Numbered from the stretch's first letter, positions 53,901 to 62,141 are shown. The stretch is 64,000 nt of DNA from JADJRG01 sp964474905 (GCA_964474905.1 CAYYUP010000021.1:23445-87444); one strand, 5' to 3'. The notes: a model not told the origin generated them from the sequence alone. Made by a program: numbers and translations.

Positions 53901-53990
53901 GGGGCTGAGGGCGAGGGCCGCTGCGAAGGCGGCGAGGGCGGGGAGCGGGCGCTGGTTGCGGATGCGAGTACGAAGGCGGGTGCGGATCAT
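50943..53990 (-). CDS. M16 (insulinase-like) zinc peptidase lipoprotein
   Basis: 1015 residues, a two-repeat M16 protein. Lipoprotein signal with LSPAC (Cys32). The active half has the inverted zinc motif HYLEH (126-130) in STGLAHYLEHMLFKGTE and the distal Glu in LEAVYEEKNM. The second half (about 540-1000) lacks a zinc motif, as is normal for the inactive lobe. It is exported and would be anchored on the periplasmic side of the inner or outer membrane. It is transcribed toward the RiPP precursor gene, 282 bp upstream of it, so it may be an independent peptidase or a leader-cleaving partner. The length is normal. Confidence 0.9.
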   Translation of the reverse strand: MIRTRLRTRIRNQRPLPALAAFAAALALSPACTVKIQGTSNIPKGDPASPQGESTADVATILAASDLPEPMATALGGDAMGVTIHRLRNGVTVYISTDREEPSFSAWIAVRTGSRNDPADSTGLAHYLEHMLFKGTERLGTLDYATEAPHIERIAALYDELREVHDEASRAALLAKIDAETQATAATAIPNEFDRVYASLGITGVNAFTSDEETVYISNVPRNRLQQWATIEADRIQHPIFRLFYPELEAVYEEKNMSLDSPEERVWEATRRLLFPAHPYGTQPTIGIVDHLKTPAYGDMAAYYRRWYAPNNIAIVLAGDIDAEQALPVIEQQFGGWAPVPLSAPTPAPLPPLHGRVFEELVAQGEQSVGISWQTVDANHADVPALEVLDMLVDNAASGLLNVDLVLTQKVPEAESFGENLREAGYWAMSATARDDQTLEEIERLLMGVTNRLRHGDFSDEDLAAIVLHSEINDKRRTESNSGRVSRMMQSYILRTPWADVIAHTDRLRAVTRDDVMRVAKTYLGGDRAVVYRRHGKHSPPAIPKPKITPVPLDPGRSSAFATDLLAVQVDPIEPIWLREGEHYVHHAMPAGPLIAATNRRNDLFSLSYRFEVGSRRRPLLCHALELLALSGAGDLDAAALQRKLYRLGTSVDSSCDDEHTTLWIHGIDRNLEASVKLLERWLREPRFTEATVKSLVANSISQRKDALEDPDFLGAALAAYASLGRMSPYLAKPSNKMLLRTGRKSFARELRDLPNLAHKTLYFGPRAAAEVAKVATLGSRHRSLVPRSPLRYREVKTPTLYFTQKNIAQAKVQIVTPQRPLAPEDRASAALYTQLLSGDMSGLIFQELREARGLAYRASAYFKRGVQVRDASALIGVIGTQGDKTIDALGLMLTLLQSTPVSEERFVASKTALREDTRTDYIPPRARPWSVYRWDAQGDAKDPREALLGAIQAIDLAALREFAGRFAEAPPVISVLGDRDRVDLEALRKFATIEEVPIEALVSFGAFPRTRATK

Positions 53991-54026
53991 CGTCGGCCTG
54001 TCTGGGATGTCTTTTTTTGCGGGGGC

Positions 54027-56678
54027 TCAACTGTCGAAGTCGAGCTGCGCTGGCATCAGCAAAGATGCTGTCTCTTGGGGCAGGAATATGAGCGAGAGCG
54101 GCATGCGGGCGAGTGCTCGCGAGAGCGCTAGCGGCAGCGCCTGTGTCTCTTCACGGGAGCGGGCGAGTGAGTTTCGGCGCCCCTTTGCGGGCTTACCGAG
54201 GGCGAGTAAAACGATGTCGAGGAGGCGGAGTTTCTTGGGCACGATTCGGAGTTCGACACGCTGCGCAGGCGGCATGCGCCCTTCTTTTCGGATGTAGGCG
54301 ATGGCTTCGTGGAGGCCGCCAAAGCCGTCGATAAGGTCGAGATCCACGGCGTCCTGGCCCGAGTAGATATGGCCGCGGCCGAGTTCGTGCACGCGTTCGA
54401 CGGTGAGTCCGCGGCCGGCGGCGACACGCTCGCGAAAGAGGTCGTAGATCCGGGTCATGGATGCCATCAGCAGCGCCCGCTCGTCGGCGCTCATCGGCCG
54501 GTAGATGCCGCCGATGTCGGCGCTCTTGCCCCGGGTGATCGTGCTCTCGTCGATGCCCAATTTTGTGAGCAACCCGGAGACATCGAAGTGCAACGAGACG
54601 ACGCCGATCGAGCCCGTGAGCGTGGTCGGTTGCGCGAACACCTGGGGGGCTCCCATCGCCACGTAGTAGCCGCCCGAAGCGGCAACATCTGACATCGAGA
54701 CGACCACCGGCGGGTAATGGCGGGGGTCTTTTTTGTGGGCCGCGTGGGTGCGCTCGACCTCACGCCAGATGATGTCGGAGGCGAGTGCCGAGCCGCCCGG
54801 CGAGTTGACCCGGAGGATGACACCGACGCAGGCAGGATCACTGCGGAGTGTCCGAAGATCGCGGGCGATCGTATCGCCGCCGGCGAAGTTGATGCCGAGG
54901 AAGGGGATTCGTCGGCTCTCACCGTCGCTGATCGTGCCCTCGACCAGGACCACCGCGATGTAGGGCCGCGTCGACCAGGTTGGTGTGGCCGCAGAGGTGT
55001 CGCGAAAGCTGTGAAAGTCGACCTTGGCGCCGATCGCTTTGGAGACGGAGGCGGTGATCTCATCGCGGTAGATGACCTCGTCGATGAGCCCGTTGCTGAG
55101 CGCCTGTTTGGGGCCTAGGGGGGCGCCGTCGATCAGGGTTTGCACACCTGCCTGGCCGAGGCTGCGGGCCTGGGCGATGTCGTGGATGAGCTGGGCGTAG
55201 ATATCGTCGATGTAGGCGCCGCGCTGTTCGCTGTCGGCCTTTGACGGGCCCCGTTGGGTGAAGGCCTCGTGCGCCGATTTGTACTCGTCGATGTGCAGAC
55301 CTTCGACCGCGACGCCGAGACGATCGAGCGCCGCTTTGTAGTAGAGCGAACGCGCCTTGAGCCCGGTGATGCCGAGTTCGCCTGCGTGGTGGAGATAGAC
55401 GTGCTCGGCGGCGGACGCCAGGTAGTACTCCTGAAGCGAGGCATTTTCGAGATAGGCGAAGACATGTCCGCCCGCGGCACGTACCCGGATGAGCGCCTGC
55501 CGGAGCTCTTGGAGGCTCGCCCAACCGAGCTTGAGACCCTCTGGTTCGATCACCAGGATCGAGCGTTTACCGGCCTTCTCGGCCCTCCTAAGCCGCTCTA
55601 GGAGGGTGATGAGCCCGCGCTCGCCTTTGATCCGCTTGAGCTGGATGCGCTCGGCGTCGACGTGTCGCGGCCAGTAGACCCGGCCTTGGTTTTGCGCGGA
55701 CAGGTGGGCCGCGAAACCAACACCATCGAGCCCCTCGGAGATGCCCGCGTGTGCGCCGGCGCGGACCTGGATCAGATCCCAGGCGACGCCGAGACCGACT
55801 GAGCCGCGGACAGTTTTGGCCGAGCGCACCAGCTCTTTGGTCTGCTCGTCGAGCACGGCGCTGCGGATCTGTTCGACCTCGGCGAGTAACTCGATGCCCT
55901 GCCAGCGCAGCGCGAGGCGGCCGCGGGGGAATACACCGAGGGTTGTAAGGCCGCCGAGAACGCCCTGTGCATCGCTGACGAAGCGACCCCGCACGCCGCC
56001 GGCGATCTCGATCATGCGGGTGCCCAAGGGTCGCAGGCTGAGTTCGCCGGTGAGTCCGAGTTCCGAGGGCAGGGCGTCGGTGAGCAGATCGACCGGACCG
56101 AAGCGAGCAGCGGCCCCGAAGGAGCCGTAGTTGCGGACCCTTACCAGCATGCCGATGTCGAGGTCGGGACGTCGTAGCCATTGGCTGCCCGATCGGATCC
56201 CGTGCACGGCGACGCCGAAGGCTGCGACCTTGCTGTCGCCCGCGCTCGCGGCCCAGGAGATCTTGGTGATATCCGGGTTGTGGGCGCGATCAAAGTCGTA
56301 GACGCCGGCGAAGCCGGGTCGCATCGCTTGCACGCCAAAGCCGGTCGCAAAGCCGAGGCCCAAGTTGAGGCTAAAGAAGCCGCCAATGCCAGTACCACGA
56401 GTATAGGGGCTGATCGAGCGATAGCCCGCGAGCACCAAATCGAAGCCCTTTGCGGCCTGCAGCAGCGCCGGGTTGAGCTCGATGCTGCTGGCGTCGCCCT
56501 CTCCCGAGTAGTCGCTGTAGGTGCGATCGATGCCGGCGCTGACCGGTCTGTCGATGGCCACCGGAGCCTGCGCCTGGGCGGTCATCGGTGCGCTCGCCAC
56601 GAGGAACGCGAGCCCGAGCGTGAGCTCGAGTTTACGTCCCGGGGTGCGTTGTTCGGGGCGAGCGTGAGCGCGGCTCAT
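54027..56678 (-). CDS. Beta-barrel-fused signal peptide peptidase (SppA-like), copy 2
   Basis: 883 residues. Signal peptide (AFLVASAPMTAQAQA), barrel-like N-terminal part (about 40-345: SGEGDASSIELNPALLQAAK, GGFFSLNLGLGFATGFGVQA) and a two-domain SppA. The dyad residues are Lys in HIDEYKSAHEAFTQRG and Ser in DVAASGGYYVAMGAP, with RVNSPGGSALASD and TGSIGVVS. Same architecture as the gene at 39738-42431, so clear paralogues. Its ATG overlaps the stop of the GroES-like gene by 4 bp. It may insert in the outer membrane and clear signal peptides or lipoprotein fragments there; that location is inferred. Confidence 0.82.
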   Translation of the reverse strand: MSRAHARPEQRTPGRKLELTLGLAFLVASAPMTAQAQAPVAIDRPVSAGIDRTYSDYSGEGDASSIELNPALLQAAKGFDLVLAGYRSISPYTRGTGIGGFFSLNLGLGFATGFGVQAMRPGFAGVYDFDRAHNPDITKISWAASAGDSKVAAFGVAVHGIRSGSQWLRRPDLDIGMLVRVRNYGSFGAAARFGPVDLLTDALPSELGLTGELSLRPLGTRMIEIAGGVRGRFVSDAQGVLGGLTTLGVFPRGRLALRWQGIELLAEVEQIRSAVLDEQTKELVRSAKTVRGSVGLGVAWDLIQVRAGAHAGISEGLDGVGFAAHLSAQNQGRVYWPRHVDAERIQLKRIKGERGLITLLERLRRAEKAGKRSILVIEPEGLKLGWASLQELRQALIRVRAAGGHVFAYLENASLQEYYLASAAEHVYLHHAGELGITGLKARSLYYKAALDRLGVAVEGLHIDEYKSAHEAFTQRGPSKADSEQRGAYIDDIYAQLIHDIAQARSLGQAGVQTLIDGAPLGPKQALSNGLIDEVIYRDEITASVSKAIGAKVDFHSFRDTSAATPTWSTRPYIAVVLVEGTISDGESRRIPFLGINFAGGDTIARDLRTLRSDPACVGVILRVNSPGGSALASDIIWREVERTHAAHKKDPRHYPPVVVSMSDVAASGGYYVAMGAPQVFAQPTTLTGSIGVVSLHFDVSGLLTKLGIDESTITRGKSADIGGIYRPMSADERALLMASMTRIYDLFRERVAAGRGLTVERVHELGRGHIYSGQDAVDLDLIDGFGGLHEAIAYIRKEGRMPPAQRVELRIVPKKLRLLDIVLLALGKPAKGRRNSLARSREETQALPLALSRALARMPLSLIFLPQETASLLMPAQLDFDS

Positions 56679-57154
56679 TGCAGTTTGTCCTCGGTGATCG
56701 TTTCGACGATCGCCAGGATCCGGCGGACTTCGAGGAGTCGCAGGCTGTCGTCCCAGGGCACGGTTGTGCCCTGTTCCTTACCAAAGAGCACCTGCGCGCC
56801 GAGGGGGATGCCGCTGACATTGGCGCCGAAATCCGCAGTCGTCTCGGTGTCGTCGTCATCGTCATTGTCGTCGTCGACGCTGCCGGGAGAGGCTGTCTTT
56901 GGCATCGCCCGCGCGACCTCGATAACCTCGGCGAGCAGCGCCTCGCTGTGGTCCTCTTTGGCACCTGCCGGCAGGAAGAGGCCAGACTCCGATCGATCGG
57001 GCCCGCGGAGCAGGCGCACGAGCACTCGCGGCCCGAGGGGTTGGATGTAGCGCGAGACTCGGGGGGGCGGGGCGATGATCGAAGCGCTCTTGCCCCCGCT
57101 GTCGTCGCTATCGCTGTTGTCAGGATCGGAGTCGTGGGGCCTGTTCGCCGACAT
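56675..57154 (-). CDS. GroES-like (Cpn10) protein with acidic insert
   Basis: 159 residues, longer than normal GroES (about 95). An Asp/Ser-rich N-terminal extension (1-35) leads into the Cpn10 fold: YIQPLGPRVLVRLLRG, ESGLFLPAGAKEDHSEALLA, and after an Asp/Glu/Thr insert (DDDNDDDDDTETT, about 95-107) the second half VLFGKEQGTTVPWDD, with a final LLEVRRILAIVE. The mobile loop region (ESGLFLPAGAKED) is intact but diverged. No groEL is adjacent. It is translationally coupled to the barrel-SppA gene downstream. It may be a specialised co-chaperonin. Confidence 0.8.
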   Translation of the reverse strand: MSANRPHDSDPDNSDSDDSGGKSASIIAPPPRVSRYIQPLGPRVLVRLLRGPDRSESGLFLPAGAKEDHSEALLAEVIEVARAMPKTASPGSVDDDNDDDDDTETTADFGANVSGIPLGAQVLFGKEQGTTVPWDDSLRLLEVRRILAIVETITEDKLQ

Positions 57155-57203
57155 CCCCGCGAATCTACCGCATTCTCATACCTTCGCGCGCCCGTCCGGC
57201 CGC

Positions 57204-57530
57204 TCACTTCGTCGGCGTGGGGCCGAAGTGAGCGGCGATCCAGCGGCTCAGCGGGGGAATACGTGCAGCGATCGCGTCGAGCTTTGGGTAGACGATTCGC
57301 GGGGTGCGGCGGTCGATGGCGTCGACGATCCGCGCCGCCAGGACCTGCGGCTTGCCGCTCGGCAGGTGACGGGTCCAGGAGTTCCCATAGTCCGCCCGTG
57401 CACCGCGATCGAGCGCTGAGGCGACAAGTCCCGGGTAGACGGTGAGCACGTGCACGCCGCGTTTGCGCAGCTCTTGATCGGCGATCTCCGGGCCAGCTCG
57501 CGGCACGTTTGGCCTCGAGGCTCGCCTCAA
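57204..57530 (-). pseudogene. C-terminal fragment of a short-chain dehydrogenase
   Basis: About 108 residues that match only the last third of an SDR: QELRKRGVHVLTVYPGLVAS (the strand carrying the PG motif after the catalytic region), then a tail with VLAARIVDAIDRRTPRIVYP and PPLSRWIAAHF, typical of the SDR C-terminus. The Rossmann nucleotide-binding part and the catalytic YxxxK are absent. Upstream the sequence abuts the stop of the VWA gene at 57546. A truncation by deletion is the simplest explanation. The fragment could still be translated, but it would not be an enzyme. Confidence 0.6.
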
Positions 57531-57545
57531 GTTTTAGCCGACGTG

Positions 57546-59945
57546 TCAGCGCAGGCCCAGGCGCCTTCGCAGGATCCACTCGCCGCCGAATGCGAGTACA
57601 AGCAGCGTCAGGGCGCCAAATCCGTCCCAGAGAGGGATTTCGCGGCGGCTCTCGATCCGCAGGTCGCCGGTTTGCCGACCCACGGTTTCACGGAGCTTGG
57701 GCGTTGTCGGCAGCCGATCGCCCTTGCGGGCCCGCAGCGCGTCGCCGCCGGTGCGCTTTGCGAGATCGGCGAGTCTTGTTTCACCGGTGTCGGCGTCGAC
57801 CAAGGCGAGCTCATTGTGGCTGGCTTCGACGAGCAAAACCCTGCGGGCGCTGGCGAGCGGGGTTTTGCTCATGCTGTCATCGCTGGGCTTGCTGCGATGG
57901 GCCAACGCCTCGTAGGCGCCGGCGGGCAGGGCGTCGAGGCGTGTGGAGGCCCGTCCAAGGCTGTCGGTGACCCAGCTGCCGGAGACGATCGCGGCACTCT
58001 CGAGACTGTCTTTTGGGTCAGATGTGTCAGATGTGTCAGATGTGTCAGATATGTCTGCGTCAGTGCCGGCGTTGAGTGGCCTTATCGCCCACTCGATCGC
58101 GACGTTAGGCTCGGGGGCGTAGCTCGCCGATAGGGTGGCAGCGCGCAGATCAAAGGCCTCGCCGGGCGCGAGTTTTGGGGGGGCGACCTCGAGGCTCAGG
58201 CGATCGGCCGCGGCGTCGCGAAGCAGCCAGCGCATGATGCCGAGCCAGAGCAGATCGTAGGGGCGGGCGCCGTCGATCAGGGGCAGGTCGGGGGCAAAGC
58301 CCAGGCGCCAGCTCGCGCCGGTGCTGAGTACGACGCTGCGGCCACGGCCGGGCTCGGCGACCGCTAGCAGCGGCGCACCATCGGGGTGACGCAGCAGTGT
58401 CGTCGCCCCGCGGGCAGAGGCCCGGAGTTTGAGGCGGTTGAAGGAGTCGAGTGCCGGCAGCCGCTGCCAGCCGTTCAGACGGGGGTCGCTGAGCCAGGCG
58501 GTGATCGGATGGCGACGGCCGGCCTCCGCGATCTCGGGGCGAAAGCTCTCGGTCTCGAGTCCGGCCGGGTTTTGGACGGTCATCGGCAGCACCGCGCCGA
58601 GACGGCTGTCCCTGTAGTCGCCAGTAGCGAGGCCCAGATCTCCACCGATGACCACGACAGCGCCGCCTTCCTCGACGTAGCGGGCGACATCCCCGAGGTA
58701 GCGGCCGACTTGGTGGGAGAGCGCATCGAAGTTGTGGAGAATAACGAGGTCGAAGGAGCCGAGCTCGTCCGAGAAGAGCTGGTCGGTGGGGAACGCGACA
58801 AGGCTCAGGGGAGCACTCGGATCCTCGCGTTCGCTGTCGTCGACGCTGCGGAGGATGTAGTACGAGAGCAGCTCGACGTTGGGATCACGGCCGAGCAGGG
58901 TGCGTAGGGCTCTCACGTCCCAATCGGGGCGGCCGGCGACGTGCAGCACTCGGACCTTGTCTCGGAGCACCTTGACGACAAAAGACCAGCGGTTGTTGGC
59001 GAGCGTCGCCTCGCCGGTGACGGGTTCGATCGATACCGCGTAGACAAAATGACCGACGCGATCGGGCGCGACCTCAAAGTGCAGGCGCAGGGGCATGCCG
59101 TCGGCGGGGGCGATCTCATTTGTCTCGGCGATGACCTCACCGTCGCGCTCGAGCCTGACGGTGACAGCCTCGCCTTGGAGGCCGTGGGCGATGATCTCTG
59201 CGTCGATCTCGCTGACGTTTTCGACGAAGGCGAATTCGCCGGCCCAGGCCCTGCGAACGGCTAAATCTCGGATATTCGGGGCACCTGCGGAGACGGTTGT
59301 GATCGGCACGTCGAGTGCGAGCGCGGCACTCACGAGGGGGGGCTCGGCCGCGGGATCCTGGACCACCAAACCGTCCGAGAGAACGATGACAGCGGCCAGC
59401 GGTCTCGCTTCACCGGTCTCGAGGGCACGGCCGAGTTCGATGAGCGCGCCCGTGAGATCTGAATCCTTCCCGTCTGTATTTATAGACAGGTTGTCTGCGT
59501 CGGCGCGGGTCAGCGAAGCGGTGCTGCGAGCGAAACTCCGCAGGTCGACGTGCAGTCCCGACGAGCGCCAGAGCTGGCGGATGTCGGCGTTCTTTCGCCA
59601 AAACCGCTGCAGCCGCTCGATCCGAGTGATCGTCGCCTCGCCATGCCCGTCACTGTCTTTGAGGGCCATGCTCGCCGAGCTGTCGACGAGCACGACGATC
59701 CGCGGGCCGGTTGGCGAGACCTGCTCCACTGCGATCGTCAGCTCGCCGATGACGAGGCCTAGGATCGCGATGCCGAGGAGACGAAGCGCGAAGAGGCCGA
59801 GGCGAATTCGCAGCCGGAGTTCGATCGCCGGCCGTCGCAGTTCCTGCCAGGCATCAAAGAGGGCGATCGTCGCTGCGCTGGCCAGCAGGATCAGCAACCA
59901 GGTGTCGGGGCTGTGCCCGGCGATGATCCGCCAGCGGTCGCTCAT
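57546..59945 (-). CDS. VWA-domain membrane protein (glutamine amidotransferase-like region)
   Basis: About 799 residues from ATG 59945. Two N-terminal helices (about 14-35 and 50-75), then a VWA domain with the MIDAS VVLVDSSASMAL (about residues 83-94), an immunoglobulin-like region, and a class-I-amidotransferase-like fold (SFDLVILHNFDALSH to GGAVVVIGGDLGLATGDY) that lacks a clear catalytic Cys. A Ser-Asp-Thr repeat (SDTSDTSD) and a last helix near the C-terminus follow. This is the architecture of VWA proteins that neighbour MoxR and DUF4159 proteins. It overlaps the DUF4159 gene by 4 bp (ATGA). Confidence 0.8.
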   Translation of the reverse strand: MSDRWRIIAGHSPDTWLLILLASAATIALFDAWQELRRPAIELRLRIRLGLFALRLLGIAILGLVIGELTIAVEQVSPTGPRIVVLVDSSASMALKDSDGHGEATITRIERLQRFWRKNADIRQLWRSSGLHVDLRSFARSTASLTRADADNLSINTDGKDSDLTGALIELGRALETGEARPLAAVIVLSDGLVVQDPAAEPPLVSAALALDVPITTVSAGAPNIRDLAVRRAWAGEFAFVENVSEIDAEIIAHGLQGEAVTVRLERDGEVIAETNEIAPADGMPLRLHFEVAPDRVGHFVYAVSIEPVTGEATLANNRWSFVVKVLRDKVRVLHVAGRPDWDVRALRTLLGRDPNVELLSYYILRSVDDSEREDPSAPLSLVAFPTDQLFSDELGSFDLVILHNFDALSHQVGRYLGDVARYVEEGGAVVVIGGDLGLATGDYRDSRLGAVLPMTVQNPAGLETESFRPEIAEAGRRHPITAWLSDPRLNGWQRLPALDSFNRLKLRASARGATTLLRHPDGAPLLAVAEPGRGRSVVLSTGASWRLGFAPDLPLIDGARPYDLLWLGIMRWLLRDAAADRLSLEVAPPKLAPGEAFDLRAATLSASYAPEPNVAIEWAIRPLNAGTDADISDTSDTSDTSDPKDSLESAAIVSGSWVTDSLGRASTRLDALPAGAYEALAHRSKPSDDSMSKTPLASARRVLLVEASHNELALVDADTGETRLADLAKRTGGDALRARKGDRLPTTPKLRETVGRQTGDLRIESRREIPLWDGFGALTLLVLAFGGEWILRRRLGLR

Positions 59946-60736
59946 CGCCACCTGCGGCCGAGAAGCAGCGTTTCGACGTGGGCCCTGTCCGACTTGTAGT
60001 CGGTGCAGGTGGCGTAGAGCAGGATGTTGATGGCGAAGCGCAGTGCCCCTTCGCGTTGTACGGGCCCGCCGGGTACGCAGGGGTGGATCGGCAGTTGGTC
60101 GGGCCCGCGAGCGAGCGCGCCACCCAGATCGTTGCGGAGCAGCAGCACTTTCAGCCGGCCCTCGTCTTCAATGCCGAGCGCTCGCTCGGCGTTGGCGGTA
60201 CGCCCGAGTGGGGAATCGACGAGATAAAACGACCGGTAGAGAACGTGCTCGGGAGAGACCGGGGCCAGGCCTGAACCCGGTGCGATACGCTCTAAGAGCG
60301 CCCTGACATCGCGCTCAAAGCTGCGGTCTGTACCACCGTCGGCGGCGTCGAAGACCATCATGCCGCCGAGGTCGAGGAAACGGGCCAAGCGGGCCGCGGC
60401 GGCGTCCTCGAAGGGCGGCAATCCGCCCTCGCCGGCGATGTAGAGGAAGGGCGTATTAAAAAGCGCAGCCGAGCTGGCCTTGACCCTTGTCGGCTCGCGC
60501 AGAGGCTCTAGGCGGGTGCGCAGGCGGGCCTCGATGGCGAGCTCGCGCATTGCTCCGGGGCGCGGGTTCCAGTTGCCGGCGTACTCGAGCTGCGGCAGAT
60601 CGACCTCGAGAACCATCTCGGGTGGGTCTGCGCTGGGGTGCAGAGCGGGCAGCCGCGCCTTGGCCAGGCCACCCGTGAGGAGGGTCGTCAGCGCCGCGGC
60701 GCCGCTTAAAAACGATCGTCGCCTGCTCTGCCCCAT
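59942..60736 (-). CDS. DUF4159-domain protein with Tat signal
   Basis: 264 residues. The start MGQSRRRSFLSGAAALTTLL is a twin-arginine signal (RRRSFL). The DUF4159 pattern follows: LEVDLPQLEYAGNWNPRPGA, FNTPFLYIAGEGGLPPFED, LGGMMVFDAADGG, FYLVDSPLGRTAN. A DUF4159 protein and a large VWA membrane protein are often encoded together with MoxR. Here the moxR/coxE pair is far away at 9754-11847. The function is unknown; its stop overlaps the VWA start by 4 bp, so they are coupled. Confidence 0.82.
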   Translation of the reverse strand: MGQSRRRSFLSGAAALTTLLTGGLAKARLPALHPSADPPEMVLEVDLPQLEYAGNWNPRPGAMRELAIEARLRTRLEPLREPTRVKASSAALFNTPFLYIAGEGGLPPFEDAAAARLARFLDLGGMMVFDAADGGTDRSFERDVRALLERIAPGSGLAPVSPEHVLYRSFYLVDSPLGRTANAERALGIEDEGRLKVLLLRNDLGGALARGPDQLPIHPCVPGGPVQREGALRFAINILLYATCTDYKSDRAHVETLLLGRRWR

Positions 60737-61064
60737 CGCCGCTCTTTGGCCATGCTAGCAGTCTACTCGCCGCTCTGCTGCCCCGTTGCGCGACCGAGGC
60801 GGTCCCTTGAAGATGCGTGCGCGAATCCCGCGGTTCATTTTTTCGCGAGACTTTTGGTGATCCGACGCTAGCGCCGTATCACCCAGCCATCGCTCACGCG
60901 AATCTTGGATTGCCTTAGAACCAGGGCGCGACTGCGCCCAACACCCTTCTTGCTCCGCTCTCGCCGGGGGCCTTCGGGCCTCCGGCGTTCATTTTTTTAA
61001 GGGTGCTGGTGCAGGCTCGCGCAGACGCTTGCCAAGCGCGCTCGGCTCTCGTTAAGTTGAAGCC
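60737..61064. other. Intergenic region with structured elements and an orphan terminator
   Basis: About 330 bp between divergent genes. On the plus strand it contains an imperfect 26-bp palindrome at about 60857-60882 (GTGAT...ATCAC), a short GGGCG/CGCCC stem near 60925-60940, and at 60963-60998 a strong intrinsic terminator. No protein gene on the plus strand ends before the terminator. A small RNA of about 150-200 nt is therefore possible. The minus-strand open frame 60915-61319 is antisense to the next gene and not convincing. Confidence 0.5.
60963..60998 (+). terminator. Intrinsic terminator without an upstream plus-strand gene
   Basis: A 10-bp stem (GCCGGGGGCC / GGCCTCCGGC with one G-T pair) with a TTCG tetraloop is followed within 5 nt by seven T. 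It is one of the best terminators in the window, but no plus-strand gene precedes it; the nearest upstream gene is on the other strand. Confidence 0.8.
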
Positions 61065-61673
61065 ATGCTCCTCCGCGCTGAGATGCTGACGGTTGTCGCG
61101 TTCGGCATCTTCGCTGGTTGTGATGCGCCAGAGAGCGTGGCTGCTGTGTCGCTCGCGGATGTCGAGGGTTGCGAGAATGTGCTCGACTGGTCGCCAGAGG
61201 GCACGCTCCTCGAGGATCGTGTGATCGAGCGAATCAACGAGGAGCGACGCACTGGTGGGCGCTGTGGCGATCGAACCTACGCACCCCAGGGACCGATCGA
61301 ACGCAACGCAGCGCTGCACTGTGCCGCCCGCTTACACAGCCTAGACATGGTGACCGACAACTACGTTGGCTTTGTTGCCCCCGACGAGATCGGGCTGCTC
61401 CAGCGCCTCGAAGATGTCGGTTACGACTACGCGATCTGGGCCGCGAGCATCGGCGCGGGGTGGACGGTCGCAGATAACGCGGTCGACTCCTGGCTCGGCG
61501 ATGAGAGCCAGTGTTGGAAGCTATTTGCCGCCGAGCTGACGGGCGTCGGCATCGGCGTTGTCATGCTGCCCGAGCCTGAGTTCGAAGAAGACGTGCCGAT
61601 CGGCGAAGAGGAGGATCCCGTGCCCGCTCATCGCAGCTACTGGACCCTGCTCGTTGGCGCCGAGGTCGACTGA
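61065..61673 (+). CDS. CAP-domain (SCP-like) lipoprotein
   Basis: 202 residues. Signal with lipobox FAGC (Cys19). The CAP-like part (about 45-200) has VIERINEERRTGGRCGDRTY, ERNAALHCAARLHSLDMVTD, and AVDSWLGDESQCWKLFAAEL with GVGIGV and YWTLLVG, which match the SCP/PR1 pattern. The usual paired His are not all present (the ALHCAARLHS stretch has two), so metal binding is uncertain. Cys residues may form two disulfides. The function is unknown; such proteins are common in myxobacterial envelopes. Confidence 0.78.
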   Translation: MLLRAEMLTVVAFGIFAGCDAPESVAAVSLADVEGCENVLDWSPEGTLLEDRVIERINEERRTGGRCGDRTYAPQGPIERNAALHCAARLHSLDMVTDNYVGFVAPDEIGLLQRLEDVGYDYAIWAASIGAGWTVADNAVDSWLGDESQCWKLFAAELTGVGIGVVMLPEPEFEEDVPIGEEEDPVPAHRSYWTLLVGAEVD

Positions 61674-61693
61674 GCGACCCTGGGCTGGGCGTT

Positions 61694-62062
61694 TTACGAG
61701 TGGGAGAGCGCCAGGTAGGCGGCGGTCAGGGCGAGCAGCGGGAGCACAAACCAGAGCGGTTTGGCGAGCGCATTCTTGCGTTGCAGAGGCATGGTCGCGG
61801 CGCCCAGCAGCAGCCAGATCAGCAGCTTGGGGTGGATCCACGATGGGAACATGCCGCCGCTGCCACCCATCTTGGCGAGCATGCCAAAGCCGGCGACGAG
61901 AATCAGTACGAGGCCGATGCCGTGGCTCGCGAGCATCAGGCCACGTGCCTTGTTGGTCTCTTTGGTGCCGCCGTTGAGAGCGTGCCCCGCGAGCCCGCCG
62001 AAGGCGAGGAAGAGGAGGGCGATCCCGAGGATGTGGAGGGCTTTGTAGAACTCGTAGCTCAT
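61694..62062 (-). CDS. Small four-helix membrane protein
   Basis: 122 residues from ATG 62062. Four membrane helices (about 5-25, 44-62, 78-92, 102-118), with YKALHILGIALLFLAFGGLA at the start and HPKLLIWLLLGAATMPLQ in the middle. No family is recognised. It starts 79 bp downstream of the phosphate transporter gene in the same direction, and converges on the CAP lipoprotein gene. The frame is open to 62278 but that would overlap the transporter. Confidence 0.65.
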   Translation of the reverse strand: MSYEFYKALHILGIALLFLAFGGLAGHALNGGTKETNKARGLMLASHGIGLVLILVAGFGMLAKMGGSGGMFPSWIHPKLLIWLLLGAATMPLQRKNALAKPLWFVLPLLALTAAYLALSHS

Positions 62063-62141
62063 CGTATTCGCGGCCTCTTCGTGCGGCAAAGGGTGCACTG
62101 CGGGCGCCGCCTTGGCAAGCGCGGCGGCTGGCCTGCAGGGC

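Noticed and set aside
60915..61319. 134-codon minus-strand open frame
   Set aside because: Mostly antisense to the CAP-domain lipoprotein and runs through the terminator hairpin.
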